Notes: a model not told the origin generated them from the letters alone. Positions 1-5,018 are shown, numbered from the stretch's first letter. The stretch is 5,723 nucleotides of DNA from UBA6019 sp036564345 (GCA_036564345.1 DATCOZ010000133.1:1-5723), one strand, 5' to 3'. Numbers and translations are program-made.

Positions 1-733
1 CCGCCCGACGGGGCGCGCCGGCCGCCTGTCCGGCCACGTTCAGAGGCTGAAGCTCCCAGGCGCCACCTGCCCGGACGAAGTCGGCGAACACGCCGCTGTC
101 CGCCGTGCCGCGCTCGATCAACGCCGCAGCGGCGTCGCCCCGCACCCGCTTCCAAGGTCCGACCAGGACCCGGATCGGATCGCCGCTGCTCTTACGCCCT
201 TCGGCGCCGGCGTCGCGAAGCCGCGCCCTCGCGAGCCCACAGGCCGGGCCGCCGCCGAGGCAGCGCACCTGGACCGGATGCCGTTTGCCCTCATATCCGT
301 TCAGGAACGGCTCCGGATAGGAGCCGACCACGGCCGGCACCCGCATCGCCGCGGTCCAATCGCGATAGTCCCACCAGACCCGGTAGCCGCCGTGCAGCGG
401 ATAGTCGGCAGACCCGACCGGCGACTCGACCCCATCGACGTAGAAGAACCAGTCGAAGCGCCGGTTGCCGTCGTTGGCCCCCGCCAGGCCGTCGATCGAC
501 TGCACGAAGCCGCCTCCGTAGCGGGTCGAGATGTCGGCGTTGCGATCGAGCAGCCGCAATGCGGTCTCCGACTCGCGGGCGTTTGGCTCGCCGCGCTTCA
601 GAAGCACCTCTGAGCCGTAGTCGCGGGTCACCGTGATTTGAACATCGCCGACCGAGGGGCCCGGGCCGAGGCCGCAGCCGGCGACCGAAAGCGCGCAGAG
701 AAGCGCGATCGCGGCCGCCGGGCTGCGGAGCAC
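1..733 (-). CDS. Transcobalamin-like (DUF4430) lipoprotein, C-terminus beyond left edge
   Basis: I read this by translating the minus strand; the frame stays open to the left edge, giving at least 244 residues. The N-terminus is a short hydrophobic segment ending in the lipobox VAGC (Cys20), so the protein should be lipid-anchored on the outer face of the cytoplasmic membrane. Residues about 31-126 match the transcobalamin-C-terminal-like (DUF4430) pattern: an ITVTRDYG strand, a TALRLLD helix, DWFFYVDGVES, then VWWDYRDW. A second region (about 130-244, with VGSYPEPFLNGY and VLVGPW) is of a type I recall from actinobacterial DUF4430 proteins; its function is unknown to me. I chose GTG at 733 because AAAGGG lies 5 nt upstream; GTG at 739 would overlap the preceding stop (GTGA) but sits too close to that site. 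It follows the secreted DUF4430 gene by 2 nt, so the two are likely co-translated under the upstream B12 riboswitch. A role in B12 binding or delivery is inferred. Confidence 0.82.
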   Translation of the reverse strand, partial: MLRSPAAAIALLCALSVAGCGLGPGPSVGDVQITVTRDYGSEVLLKRGEPNARESETALRLLDRNADISTRYGGGFVQSIDGLAGANDGNRRFDWFFYVDGVESPVGSADYPLHGGYRVWWDYRDWTAAMRVPAVVGSYPEPFLNGYEGKRHPVQVRCLGGGPACGLARARLRDAGAEGRKSSGDPIRVLVGPWKRVRGDAAAALIERGTADSGVFADFVRAGGAWELQPLNVAGQAAGAPRRA

Positions 734-735
734 GG

Positions 736-1710
736 TCACCCTTTTCTGATCACCTTCTCGCAGCGGCGGGTGATGTCGGTGCTGTCGACGACCGCCTTGT
801 CCTTGCCACGGCCGCAGTTGACGATGTCCGAGAGGCCTCCGCGGGTGTTGATGCGATCCGTGCTGGCACGCGCCCTGACCAGATCCGGGCCAGGCGATCC
901 CTTGATGTAGTCGGCTCCGTTGGTGCCGATGATCCTGTGGCGCGCGACCTTCTCGGCCGGTCCGCAGGCGCTTTGGGACGATGGAACGCAGGCGACGATC
1001 TCCTGGTTGGATGGGATGTCAGCCCCGTGCAGAGCCTCCAATGCCACGCTGCGGGTCAGCTGGACGGCGGTCGATCCATTGCTCGCGGTCGGCAGATCGG
1101 CGCCCGTGACCAGGGCTCCCGCAACCGGGCTGCGAACACCAGAATCGCTGTAGTTGTAGACCGTGACCGTGAACGGCACACCGCTCTTGGCCGTGGTCGG
1201 GGCAACGAGCTGCAGCTCATTTGGATACGGGTAGCCAGGCGAGAGGTACCAGAGCACGTCGTCACCGGACTTGAGCAGGTACTGATCGCCGCCCACCGTG
1301 GCGCCGACGTGGTTGACCTTCAGATACCAGGAAGCGGTGTCGCCCTGATTGAAGGTGGAGCCGCCAATCCCGCAGACGCCTAGACCGAACGGGAACTGAT
1401 CGGTGACCGACAGCGGCCGCAGCGCCGGGTTTGAGTCTGCTGTGTCCTTGACGAGCCCGAGCGCGCTGGGCCCTGGCACGACGACGTTGCTGCCGCTGCC
1501 GCCGGGGGGACCGAAGCAGGTCGCTGCGGGGTCGGTCTTGATCGTGACGTCCCCGGTGACCTGGCTCTGGTCGGCCAGGGTCGCGCCGGCTGTATTGACT
1601 ACACGCAGCTGGGCCGTGGTGGTGCCCGCCAGGGCCGGCGCCGCGGAAATCGCCGACGCGAGGCAGGTCAGACAGGCGAACGCCAGCCGGTTGAACTTGG
1701 AATATGGCAT
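736..1710 (-). CDS. Secreted transcobalamin-like (DUF4430) protein with calcium-repeat-like tail
   Basis: The product has 324 residues. Residues 1-28 form a signal peptide with a likely cleavage after ALA (26-28). Residues about 33-156 fit the DUF4430/transcobalamin C-terminal pattern: AQLRVVN strand, SALGLVKDTA helix, SWYLKVNHVGA (128-138), YLLKSGDDVLWYL. Residues about 165-220 look like a beta-sandwich domain (FTVTVYNYSDSG). Residues about 256-322 resemble a worn RTX/hemolysin-type calcium repeat region (IIGTNGADYIKG, DRINTRGG, DIVNCGRGKD) with Cys299 and Cys317 possibly paired. Cys65/Cys113 and Cys241/Cys249 could be further disulfides. The ATG start has AGGAAAGGG (1719-1727) 8 nt upstream. 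The gene sits directly downstream of a cobalamin riboswitch and just ahead of a DUF4430 lipoprotein gene. B12 capture outside the cell is the likely role by domain plus riboswitch; direct B12 binding is not shown. There is no membrane anchor, so it is either released or held by a partner. Confidence 0.87.
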   Translation of the reverse strand: MPYSKFNRLAFACLTCLASAISAAPALAGTTTAQLRVVNTAGATLADQSQVTGDVTIKTDPAATCFGPPGGSGSNVVVPGPSALGLVKDTADSNPALRPLSVTDQFPFGLGVCGIGGSTFNQGDTASWYLKVNHVGATVGGDQYLLKSGDDVLWYLSPGYPYPNELQLVAPTTAKSGVPFTVTVYNYSDSGVRSPVAGALVTGADLPTASNGSTAVQLTRSVALEALHGADIPSNQEIVACVPSSQSACGPAEKVARHRIIGTNGADYIKGSPGPDLVRARASTDRINTRGGLSDIVNCGRGKDKAVVDSTDITRRCEKVIRKG

Positions 1711-1744
1711 CTAAGCCACCCTTTCCTCGAGGGATTACATGGCT

Positions 1745-1933
1745 CGGCCGGGGTCAGGTCTCCTGGCTTCCGGGTCCTCCGCCGCGCCTTCCCGGGGAGC
1801 TGTGGCCACCCCAGTGGCTGCCATTCCTGCTTCGGCTGCGCTAAGCAGCCAAGCTGGCTCGCGACGGCTGTCGCCCGGTCACAGTGGCGGGACCGCGCCG
1901 GCTTCTCACCGGACTTCCCTTGGCCACCGGCCG
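1745..1933 (-). ncRNA. Cobalamin (B12) riboswitch
   Basis: The minus strand carries the conserved core of the Rfam cobalamin riboswitch in the right order. First comes GGGAAGTCCGGTGAGAAG (about 1902-1919), then GCCACTGT (1881-1888), then GGGAAGG (1787-1793) and GACCCGG (1770-1776), and last the B12 box AGCCAGGAGACCTGACC (1752-1768). A closing P1 helix is visible: CGGCCGG (1933-1927) pairs perfectly with CCGGCCG (1751-1745). The long GGGAAGG...GACCCGG junction resembles the large-J6/3 (class I) type usually selective for adenosylcobalamin; that assignment is inferred. The aptamer ends about 17 nt before the ribosome binding site (1719-1727) of the transcobalamin-like gene. No terminator hairpin with a T tract lies between them, so control is probably at translation initiation, with repression when B12 is bound. 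Confidence 0.95.
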
Positions 1934-2000
1934 TATGTGGGGTCGGACTCTACTCGCTGGATCTGGACCGAGACACTGTCGGCGATCGCAGAGCCGAAAT
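1934..2000 (-). promoter_or_regulatory. Likely promoter region of the B12-riboswitch transcript
   Basis: This short stretch between the terminator of the neighbouring gene and the riboswitch must hold the promoter if the riboswitch RNA has its own start. A weak -10-like hexamer TAGAGT can be read on the minus strand a little upstream of the aptamer. I see no convincing -35 element. Position is the main support. Confidence 0.35.
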
Positions 2001-2030
2001 GTGAGGGGCGGCCAGCTGGCCGCCCCTCAC
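2001..2030 (-). terminator. Terminator hairpin of the 264-residue secreted protein gene
   Basis: A perfect 30-nt inverted repeat: the arm GTGAGGGGCGGCCAG is followed directly by its exact reverse complement, giving a long GC stem with a small loop. It lies 25 nt after the stop codon of the minus-strand gene. The tail on the minus strand is short (ATTT), so it is a weaker canonical terminator than its counterpart near 2976-3003. It also separates this gene from the riboswitch operon. Confidence 0.75.
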
Positions 2031-2040
2031 TATCTGATCT

Positions 2041-2052
2041 GGGACTGGTCCC
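2041..2052 (-). other. Small hairpin between stop codon and terminator
   Basis: GGGA-CCAG-TCCC on the minus strand forms a short stem 3 nt after the stop codon of the 264-residue protein gene. The paralogous unit has a stronger hairpin in the same place (3006-3022), so the element may be a conserved 3' UTR feature. Confidence 0.4.
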
Positions 2053-2055
2053 TGC

Positions 2056-2850
2056 TCAGTGGTGCGAGCTCTTCACCTTGCACTTTTCGAAACTGGTGCC
2101 CACTGCGACCTGACCGTGGTCGTCGGTGAAGCGAGCTTGGATGTTCAACTTATGGCCTGGACCGCACCTCGAGGACTCGATGCTCCGCAGCTTGCCCTTG
2201 TAGTGGTAGGTCTTCTTCACCCTGGTGTTGAACTCGGTGATCACCGCGGCACCGCCGGCCAGCGGCGGGACGGGGACCGTCAGCGTGATCCCGTATCCCG
2301 GGCCCGCACCCGCAGGGGGCGGCCCCGGATCGGCAGGACCGATCTGACCGATCAGTGTCTGGGCGCCCGACAGGCTGTTGTAGCTGAACAGGACGATCGT
2401 CTTATGCGCCCCGTTGAACGCCGTCACCGTCGCATTGATGTTGATCGGTGGGCCCCCGGTCGTGCTGGGGACCTGAATGATCGAGGTGCCACCGCCCTCC
2501 AGCGAATCGCCACAGGCGTCCTTGGCCTGCTGCGTGGTGGTCGCCGCCGTGAACTGGGTCGGATCACAGGTCGGGAAGCCCTTCTGGTAGAAGGCCCCGT
2601 CCTTGTCGAAGTCCACCTTCGACAGCGTCGTCGCGTTGGGAAGGTTGTTCGGATTCCCCGGATTGGTCGCCGACACGTCGGTGAACAGCGCGACCGGCGC
2701 CTTCTTGTGAGCTGGCAACTTATTCGGGGTGAAACTTCCGGTGATGGTCTGAATGTTGGGCACTGCCGAGGCACCGCCAACGCTCGACAGCGTCACCGCT
2801 ATCGCCAGCATCGCCGCCAGGGCGAGCACCCAGATCAGATGCTTTCTCAT
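2056..2850 (-). CDS. Secreted protein of unknown function, paralogue 1 (264 residues)
   Basis: I do not recognise a named family with certainty; similar secreted hypothetical proteins occur, from memory, in Thermoleophilia. Residues 1-29 form a signal peptide (MRKHLIWVLALAAML..., cleavage near GASA). The mature protein has no membrane segment or catalytic motif that I can see. Four cysteines (95, 113, 229, 257) are kept in the neighbouring paralogue and could form two disulfides: one around CDPTQFTAATTTQQAKDAC, one closing the C-terminus. Best conserved blocks are VPSTTGGPPINI (128-139), YNSLSGAQTL (157-166), PVPPLAGG (193-200), QARFTD (238-243) and the end KSSHH. A Pro/Gly-rich insert (about 172-184, PADPGPPPAGAGP) is absent from the paralogue. 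The basic C-terminal part with beta pattern suggests an extracellular beta-rich fold. The start has AGGAGG-type sites (2855-2864) 4 nt or more upstream. It is transcribed alone, with its own promoter region and terminator. Confidence 0.85.
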   Translation of the reverse strand: MRKHLIWVLALAAMLAIAVTLSSVGGASAVPNIQTITGSFTPNKLPAHKKAPVALFTDVSATNPGNPNNLPNATTLSKVDFDKDGAFYQKGFPTCDPTQFTAATTTQQAKDACGDSLEGGGTSIIQVPSTTGGPPININATVTAFNGAHKTIVLFSYNSLSGAQTLIGQIGPADPGPPPAGAGPGYGITLTVPVPPLAGGAAVITEFNTRVKKTYHYKGKLRSIESSRCGPGHKLNIQARFTDDHGQVAVGTSFEKCKVKSSHH

Positions 2851-2915
2851 AGGTCTCTCCTCCTTTTTGCCCGGTAGCGCACCCTCTGCGCCTGCCGCGC
2901 TTGACTCACTGAGCG

Positions 2916-2930
2916 GAACCTAACACAGCG
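2916..2930 (-). promoter_or_regulatory. Shared promoter-region box of paralogue 1
   Basis: The minus strand reads CGCTGTGTTAGGTTC, identical over 15 nt to the box at 3857-3871 upstream of the paralogue. Within it, TGT-TAGGTT looks like an extended -10 element. A TGAGTC word follows 7 nt downstream here and 8 nt downstream in the other copy. The box lies 65 nt before the start codon, which would give a leader of roughly 55-60 nt. A -35-like TGTACA lies 18 nt upstream, inside a palindrome. Confidence 0.55.
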
Positions 2931-2936
2931 AAGATC

Positions 2937-2950
2937 AATGTGTACACATT
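2937..2950. promoter_or_regulatory. Palindrome AATGTGTACACATT, candidate operator
   Basis: A perfect 14-bp palindrome that overlaps the position expected for the -35 element of the paralogue 1 promoter. It is AT-richer than its surroundings. Such a site fits binding by a dimeric regulator; which one cannot be told from here. The paralogue 2 promoter lacks it. Confidence 0.45.
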
Positions 2951-2953
2951 TTC

Positions 2954-2968
2954 CTGACCAATGGTCAG
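2954..2968. promoter_or_regulatory. Palindrome CTGACCA-A-TGGTCAG, candidate operator
   Basis: Perfect 7-bp arms around a single central base, 3 bp from the preceding palindrome. The TGACCA/TGGTCA form resembles sites bound by TetR-type repressors, but no regulator gene is in view. The one-base centre makes it unlikely to act as an RNA hairpin. It partly overlaps the T-rich tail of the paralogue 2 terminator. Confidence 0.45.
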
Positions 2969-2975
2969 AAACAAA

Positions 2976-3003
2976 AGAGGGACGGCCGAATGGCCGCCCC
3001 TCT
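2976..3003 (-). terminator. Rho-independent terminator of the 251-residue secreted protein gene
   Basis: On the minus strand AGAGGGGCGGCC and GGCCGTCCCTCT form a 12-bp stem around loop ATTC, followed by TTTTGTTTCT. One pair is G-U in minus-strand RNA but would be an A-C mismatch in plus-strand RNA, so the hairpin is built for minus-strand transcription. It lies 25 nt after the stop codon, matching the spacing in the paralogous unit. Confidence 0.88.
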
Positions 3004-3005
3004 CA

Positions 3006-3022
3006 ATCGGTCTAGGACCGAT
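3006..3022 (-). other. Small hairpin between stop codon and terminator
   Basis: ATCGGTC-CTA-GACCGAT gives a perfect 7-bp stem with a 3-nt loop, 6 nt after the stop codon of the 251-residue protein gene and just before its terminator. The other copy of the unit has a shorter hairpin at the same place (2041-2052). Confidence 0.5.
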
Positions 3023-3028
3023 CCCTGC

Positions 3029-3784
3029 TCAGTGGTGCGAGCTCTTCTGCTTGCACTTCTGGACCGCCGTCGCCACGGCAGTGTTGCCCTGGTTGTCGGT
3101 GAAGCGGGCCTGGAACTTGATCTTCTTCTTCTTGCAAGAAGAAGACACCAGGCTCAGCTTCTTGCCTCCATGGTGGTAGACCTTTTTCACCTTGGTCTGG
3201 AAATCCTGGATCACCGCCGAGCCACCGGCAAGCGGGGGCACCGGCGTTGTCAGGGTGGTCCCGTAACCGGCAGGGCCCTTGCCGAGCTGTCCCACCAACG
3301 TCTGGGCGCCCGACAGGCTGTTGTAGGTGAACAGGACGACGGAGTTGTGCGCTCCGTTGAACGCCGACACCGTTGCAGCGATGTTGATCGGCGGGCCCCC
3401 GGTTGTGCTGGGGACCTGGATCTTCGATGTTCCGCCGCCAATCGCCGAATCGCTACAGGCGGACTTCGCCTGCGCCGTCGTTGTGGCTGCGGTGAACTGG
3501 GTCGGATCGCAGGTCGCAAGACCCTTCTGCTGGAACTTGATGTCCTTGCCGAAGTCAACCAATGCCAGCGTCGTCGGGTTCGGAATGTTGTTCGCGTTTC
3601 CCGAGTTAGTCGAGGCAACGTCAATGTTGAGACCTACCGGCGCCCTCGTGGTCTTCGGCAGCTTCTTCGGCGATACCGAGGCGGTGATTGTCTGGGTATT
3701 TGTAACGCCCTGAGCAAGGGTTGCGCCGATAAGCGCCACAGCCAGCCCAGTCAGCCCCAGCACCCAAATCAGATGCTTTCGCAT
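3029..3784 (-). CDS. Secreted protein of unknown function, paralogue 2 (251 residues)
   Basis: About 60-65% identical by eye to the 264-residue neighbour, including the first nine residues (MRKHLIWVL), all four cysteines (92, 110, 217, 244) and the end KSSHH. Residues 1-25 are a signal peptide, probably cleaved near TLAQ. It differs by lacking the Pro/Gly insert and by a basic run KKKK (218-221) after Cys217, encoded within a 22-nt DNA palindrome (3124-3145) that includes three consecutive TCT serine codons. I cannot assign a function. The start has AAGGAGAG (3790-3797) 5 nt upstream. It is a single-gene unit: the shared promoter box lies 72 nt upstream, and a small hairpin plus a clear terminator follow. 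Both copies keep reading frame and motifs, so both appear functional. Confidence 0.85.
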   Translation of the reverse strand: MRKHLIWVLGLTGLAVALIGATLAQGVTNTQTITASVSPKKLPKTTRAPVGLNIDVASTNSGNANNIPNPTTLALVDFGKDIKFQQKGLATCDPTQFTAATTTAQAKSACSDSAIGGGTSKIQVPSTTGGPPINIAATVSAFNGAHNSVVLFTYNSLSGAQTLVGQLGKGPAGYGTTLTTPVPPLAGGSAVIQDFQTKVKKVYHHGGKKLSLVSSSCKKKKIKFQARFTDNQGNTAVATAVQKCKQKSSHH

Positions 3785-3856
3785 GCATTCTCTCCTTGTT
3801 TTCGCGCCTCCAAGCGCGACGTTGCGCTTCCCGCACTTTGCGGACTCACGTGGGCC

Positions 3857-3871
3857 GAACCTAACACAGCG
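3857..3871 (-). promoter_or_regulatory. Shared promoter-region box of paralogue 2
   Basis: CGCTGTGTTAGGTTC on the minus strand, identical to the box at 2916-2930. The TGT-TAGGTT part reads as an extended -10 element. No convincing -35 is visible here and, unlike the other copy, no palindromes sit upstream. The rest of the 3785-3998 gap shows nothing further that I can support. Confidence 0.55.
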
Positions 3872-3998
3872 CTGGGCCCTCCGCTAACGAGGAACACGGC
3901 GGCGGGCGAATCGGTGCGGTGCGGCAGGACTTTCTTGTGCGCGAACTCACGATCGCGGGCCGGCGCTGCAAGTCCAAGGCGGGCCGGATCGGCCTCGA

Positions 3999-4082
3999 TG
4001 CGGCTGAGAGGAGTCGAACCTCCACGTCCCGAAGGACACGGGCTCCTGAAGCCCGCGCGTCTACCAGTTCCGCCACAGCCGC
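3999..4082 (-). tRNA. tRNA-Leu (anticodon CAG)
   Basis: An 84-nt class II tRNA on the minus strand. The acceptor arms GCGGCTG (4082-4076) and CAGCCGC (4006-4000) pair fully, with discriminator A at 3999. The anticodon loop TTCAGGA reads CAG, decoding CUG. A long variable arm with a TTCG tetraloop (GTCC-TTCG-GGAC) and the TTCGA T-loop are present. The CCA end is not encoded, so it is added after transcription. Confidence 0.96.
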
Positions 4083-4168
4083 GGGTCAACGCGACCAAGG
4101 TTATCGCCGCCGGGCGACCAGCCGCGCGCCCGGGAGGGCAGTCTCGGCCGTTAGAATCGTCGCTACCC
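4083..4168. promoter_or_regulatory. Shared promoter region of two divergent tRNA genes
   Basis: The 86-bp gap must drive tRNA-Leu leftwards and tRNA-Glu rightwards. Toward tRNA-Glu, TAGAAT (about 4152-4157) is a good -10 match placed about 12 bp before the mature 5' end. Toward tRNA-Leu, GATAAC is a weaker -10 candidate. No clear -35 hexamers are visible. Confidence 0.4.
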
Positions 4169-4241
4169 GCCGCTATCGTCTAGGGGACTAGGACGCCGGA
4201 TTCTCAGTCCGGAAACCGGGGTTCGAATCCCCGTAGCGGTG
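4169..4241 (+). tRNA. tRNA-Glu (anticodon CTC)
   Basis: A 73-nt tRNA, the only gene on the plus strand here. Acceptor GCCGCTA pairs with TAGCGGT (the first pair is G-U), followed by discriminator G. The D-arm TCGTCTAGG is typical of tRNA-Glu. The anticodon stem CCGGA/TCCGG holds loop TTCTCAG, giving CTC for GAG codons. The T-arm has GTTCGAATC. CC follows the discriminator but then T, so CCA is not fully encoded. Confidence 0.96.
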
Positions 4242-4269
4242 CCTCAGAAGTCGCTGCAAATCGGTCGGC

Positions 4270-4298
4270 GCGCCTGGATTTTGAACCAGCGACCTTTC
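4270..4298 (-). other. tRNA T-arm-like fragment (possible tRNA remnant)
   Basis: The minus strand reads AAAGGTCGCTGG, TTCAAAAT, CCAGG, very close to the variable-loop/T-arm of many bacterial tRNAs (GGTCGCTGGTTCAAATCCAGC) but with one extra A making an 8-nt T-loop. I find no matching acceptor 5' strand or D-arm upstream; the sequence there is the coding end of the YciI-like gene. It may be the leftover 3' end of a tRNA, as created by integration or recombination at tRNA genes. Confidence 0.4.
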
Positions 4299-4306
4299 GG
4301 CTCTCC

Positions 4307-4570
4307 CTAGGGAGCAAGCGCCTCGTTCCACTCGCGCACTTCCCAGCGCGAGACGACACCGTTGAGCACGAAGGGATCGCCGCGCGCGAACTCCTCCGCG
4401 GCTTCGCGCGTCGTGAAGATCGACATCGCCCCATCGGCGGGATCTGCGTACGGCCCGAGCATGAGCAGCGTCCCGTCGGCGTGGTAGCGCTGGAAGCGGG
4501 CCTGGTGGGCCGGGAAGTGCTCCTTGGCCTTGGCGAGGTCGCCGGTCTCATAGAGGAGCACGTACTTCAC
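4307..4570 (-). CDS. YciI-like small protein
   Basis: 87 residues, the normal length for the YciI family, small dimeric proteins of ferredoxin-like fold. Visible family features are the N-terminal strand MKYVLLYE, His22 in the first helix (AHQARF), a MLGP turn (37-40), GAMSIFTT, and DPFVLNGVVSRWEVREW (65-81). Family members are proposed to have enzyme activity through a His/Asp pair, but the substrate here is unknown. The start is GTG at 4570: an in-frame TGA immediately precedes it, and AGGA lies 7 nt upstream. It is the last gene of a likely unit with the two SnoaL-like genes, and its start overlaps a 19-codon relic reading frame. The stop lies within a CTCCCTAGGGAG palindrome. Confidence 0.88.
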   Translation of the reverse strand: MKYVLLYETGDLAKAKEHFPAHQARFQRYHADGTLLMLGPYADPADGAMSIFTTREAAEEFARGDPFVLNGVVSRWEVREWNEALAP

Positions 4571-4607
4571 TCAGGCATCCTAAGAGCTCCACGTACTCCT
4601 GCGACAT
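4548..4607 (-). pseudogene. Remnant start of a third SnoaL-like gene
   Basis: A 19-codon frame beginning MSQEYVELLG. Its first codons match the starts of the two adjacent SnoaL-like genes (MSQENVE, MSEENVE). It begins exactly 3 nt after the stop of the first neighbour, the same spacing as between the two intact genes, and is preceded by the same GGGAGTAG-type junction. After about seven codons the similarity ends and the sequence runs into the yciI start in another frame. I infer a third tandem copy lost by deletion. It could still act as a short coupling reading frame for yciI. Confidence 0.55.
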
Positions 4608-4610
4608 CGC

Positions 4611-5015
4611 CTACTCCCCCAGCCCGGCGGCTTCGAGGGTCTGCTGCTTCGTCATGAAGAAGCGGGCTTCGCCGATCTTCCCGTTGCGAAAATTAGAAAA
4701 GACCGCCCCGACCGGCTGACGAATCGGAACGCCAGTGCCCTTGATCCGCCCCGTGGTCTCCCCGAGGATGACGACTCGATCGCCGAGGTCGCGGACTTCT
4801 TCGACCTCGATCACGAAGTCGTCGAAACTTTCCGTCCAGACCGCCGTCAGCTCTCGAACGCCGTCGTGGCCCCTGTACTCGGATTTCTCGACCCATTCGG
4901 GAAACGCGTAAACCACGGCATCGGGTGGGAAGACGGAGAGTGCGCTCTCGATTCCCGCTTCCGCGGCGTAAGCCTCGATGAACTTCTTGGCAACCTCAAC
5001 GTTCTCCTGCGACAT
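4611..5015 (-). CDS. SnoaL-like / NTF2-like family protein A
   Basis: 134 residues, typical of single-domain SnoaL-like proteins (NTF2-like cone-shaped alpha+beta fold). Helix MSQENVEVAKKFIEAY is followed by a strand with DAVVYAFPEW, the YRGHDGVRELTAVW helix, then strands FVIEVEEVRDLGDRVVILGE, VGAVFSNFRNGKIGEARFF and the family-typical end TLEAAGL. NTF2-like proteins include isomerases, hydrolases and binding proteins; no substrate can be assigned. The gene starts 3 nt after gene B, and the last codons of B (CGGGAG-TAG) supply its ribosome binding site, so translation is probably coupled. The two are diverged copies of one ancestor. Confidence 0.88.
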   Translation of the reverse strand: MSQENVEVAKKFIEAYAAEAGIESALSVFPPDAVVYAFPEWVEKSEYRGHDGVRELTAVWTESFDDFVIEVEEVRDLGDRVVILGETTGRIKGTGVPIRQPVGAVFSNFRNGKIGEARFFMTKQQTLEAAGLGE

Positions 5016-5018
5016 CGA

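Noticed and set aside
278..613. Plus-strand frame of 111 codons in the first 700 bp
   Set aside because: The minus strand here encodes the DUF4430 lipoprotein continuously to the edge, with a lipobox and domain motifs; the plus frame is its shadow.
2059..2877. A plus-strand open frame of 272 codons
   Set aside because: It is antisense to the 264-residue secreted protein, which has a signal peptide, paralogue, ribosome binding site and terminator. The plus frame has none of these.
2001..3003. Repeated hairpins as a CRISPR or mobile element repeat
   Set aside because: There are just two copies, each placed right after a paralogous gene with matching spacing, so they are duplicated terminators. 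No spacer array, transposase or terminal repeats were found anywhere in the window.
2990..4183. A long plus-strand open frame of 397 codons
   Set aside because: It runs antisense across the 251-residue secreted protein gene and the tRNA-Leu gene. Its translation is Arg/Gly/Leu-rich without any domain pattern, as expected for a shadow frame in GC-rich DNA.
4303..4314. CTCCCTAGGGAG palindrome as a terminator for yciI
   Set aside because: It includes the stop codon, allows only about 4 bp of stem once a loop is left open, and no T tract follows.
4255..4320. A complete third tRNA gene on the minus strand
   Set aside because: Only the T-arm is recognisable. The T-loop has 8 nt, no acceptor partner or D-arm can be found, and the upstream part is the coding end of yciI.
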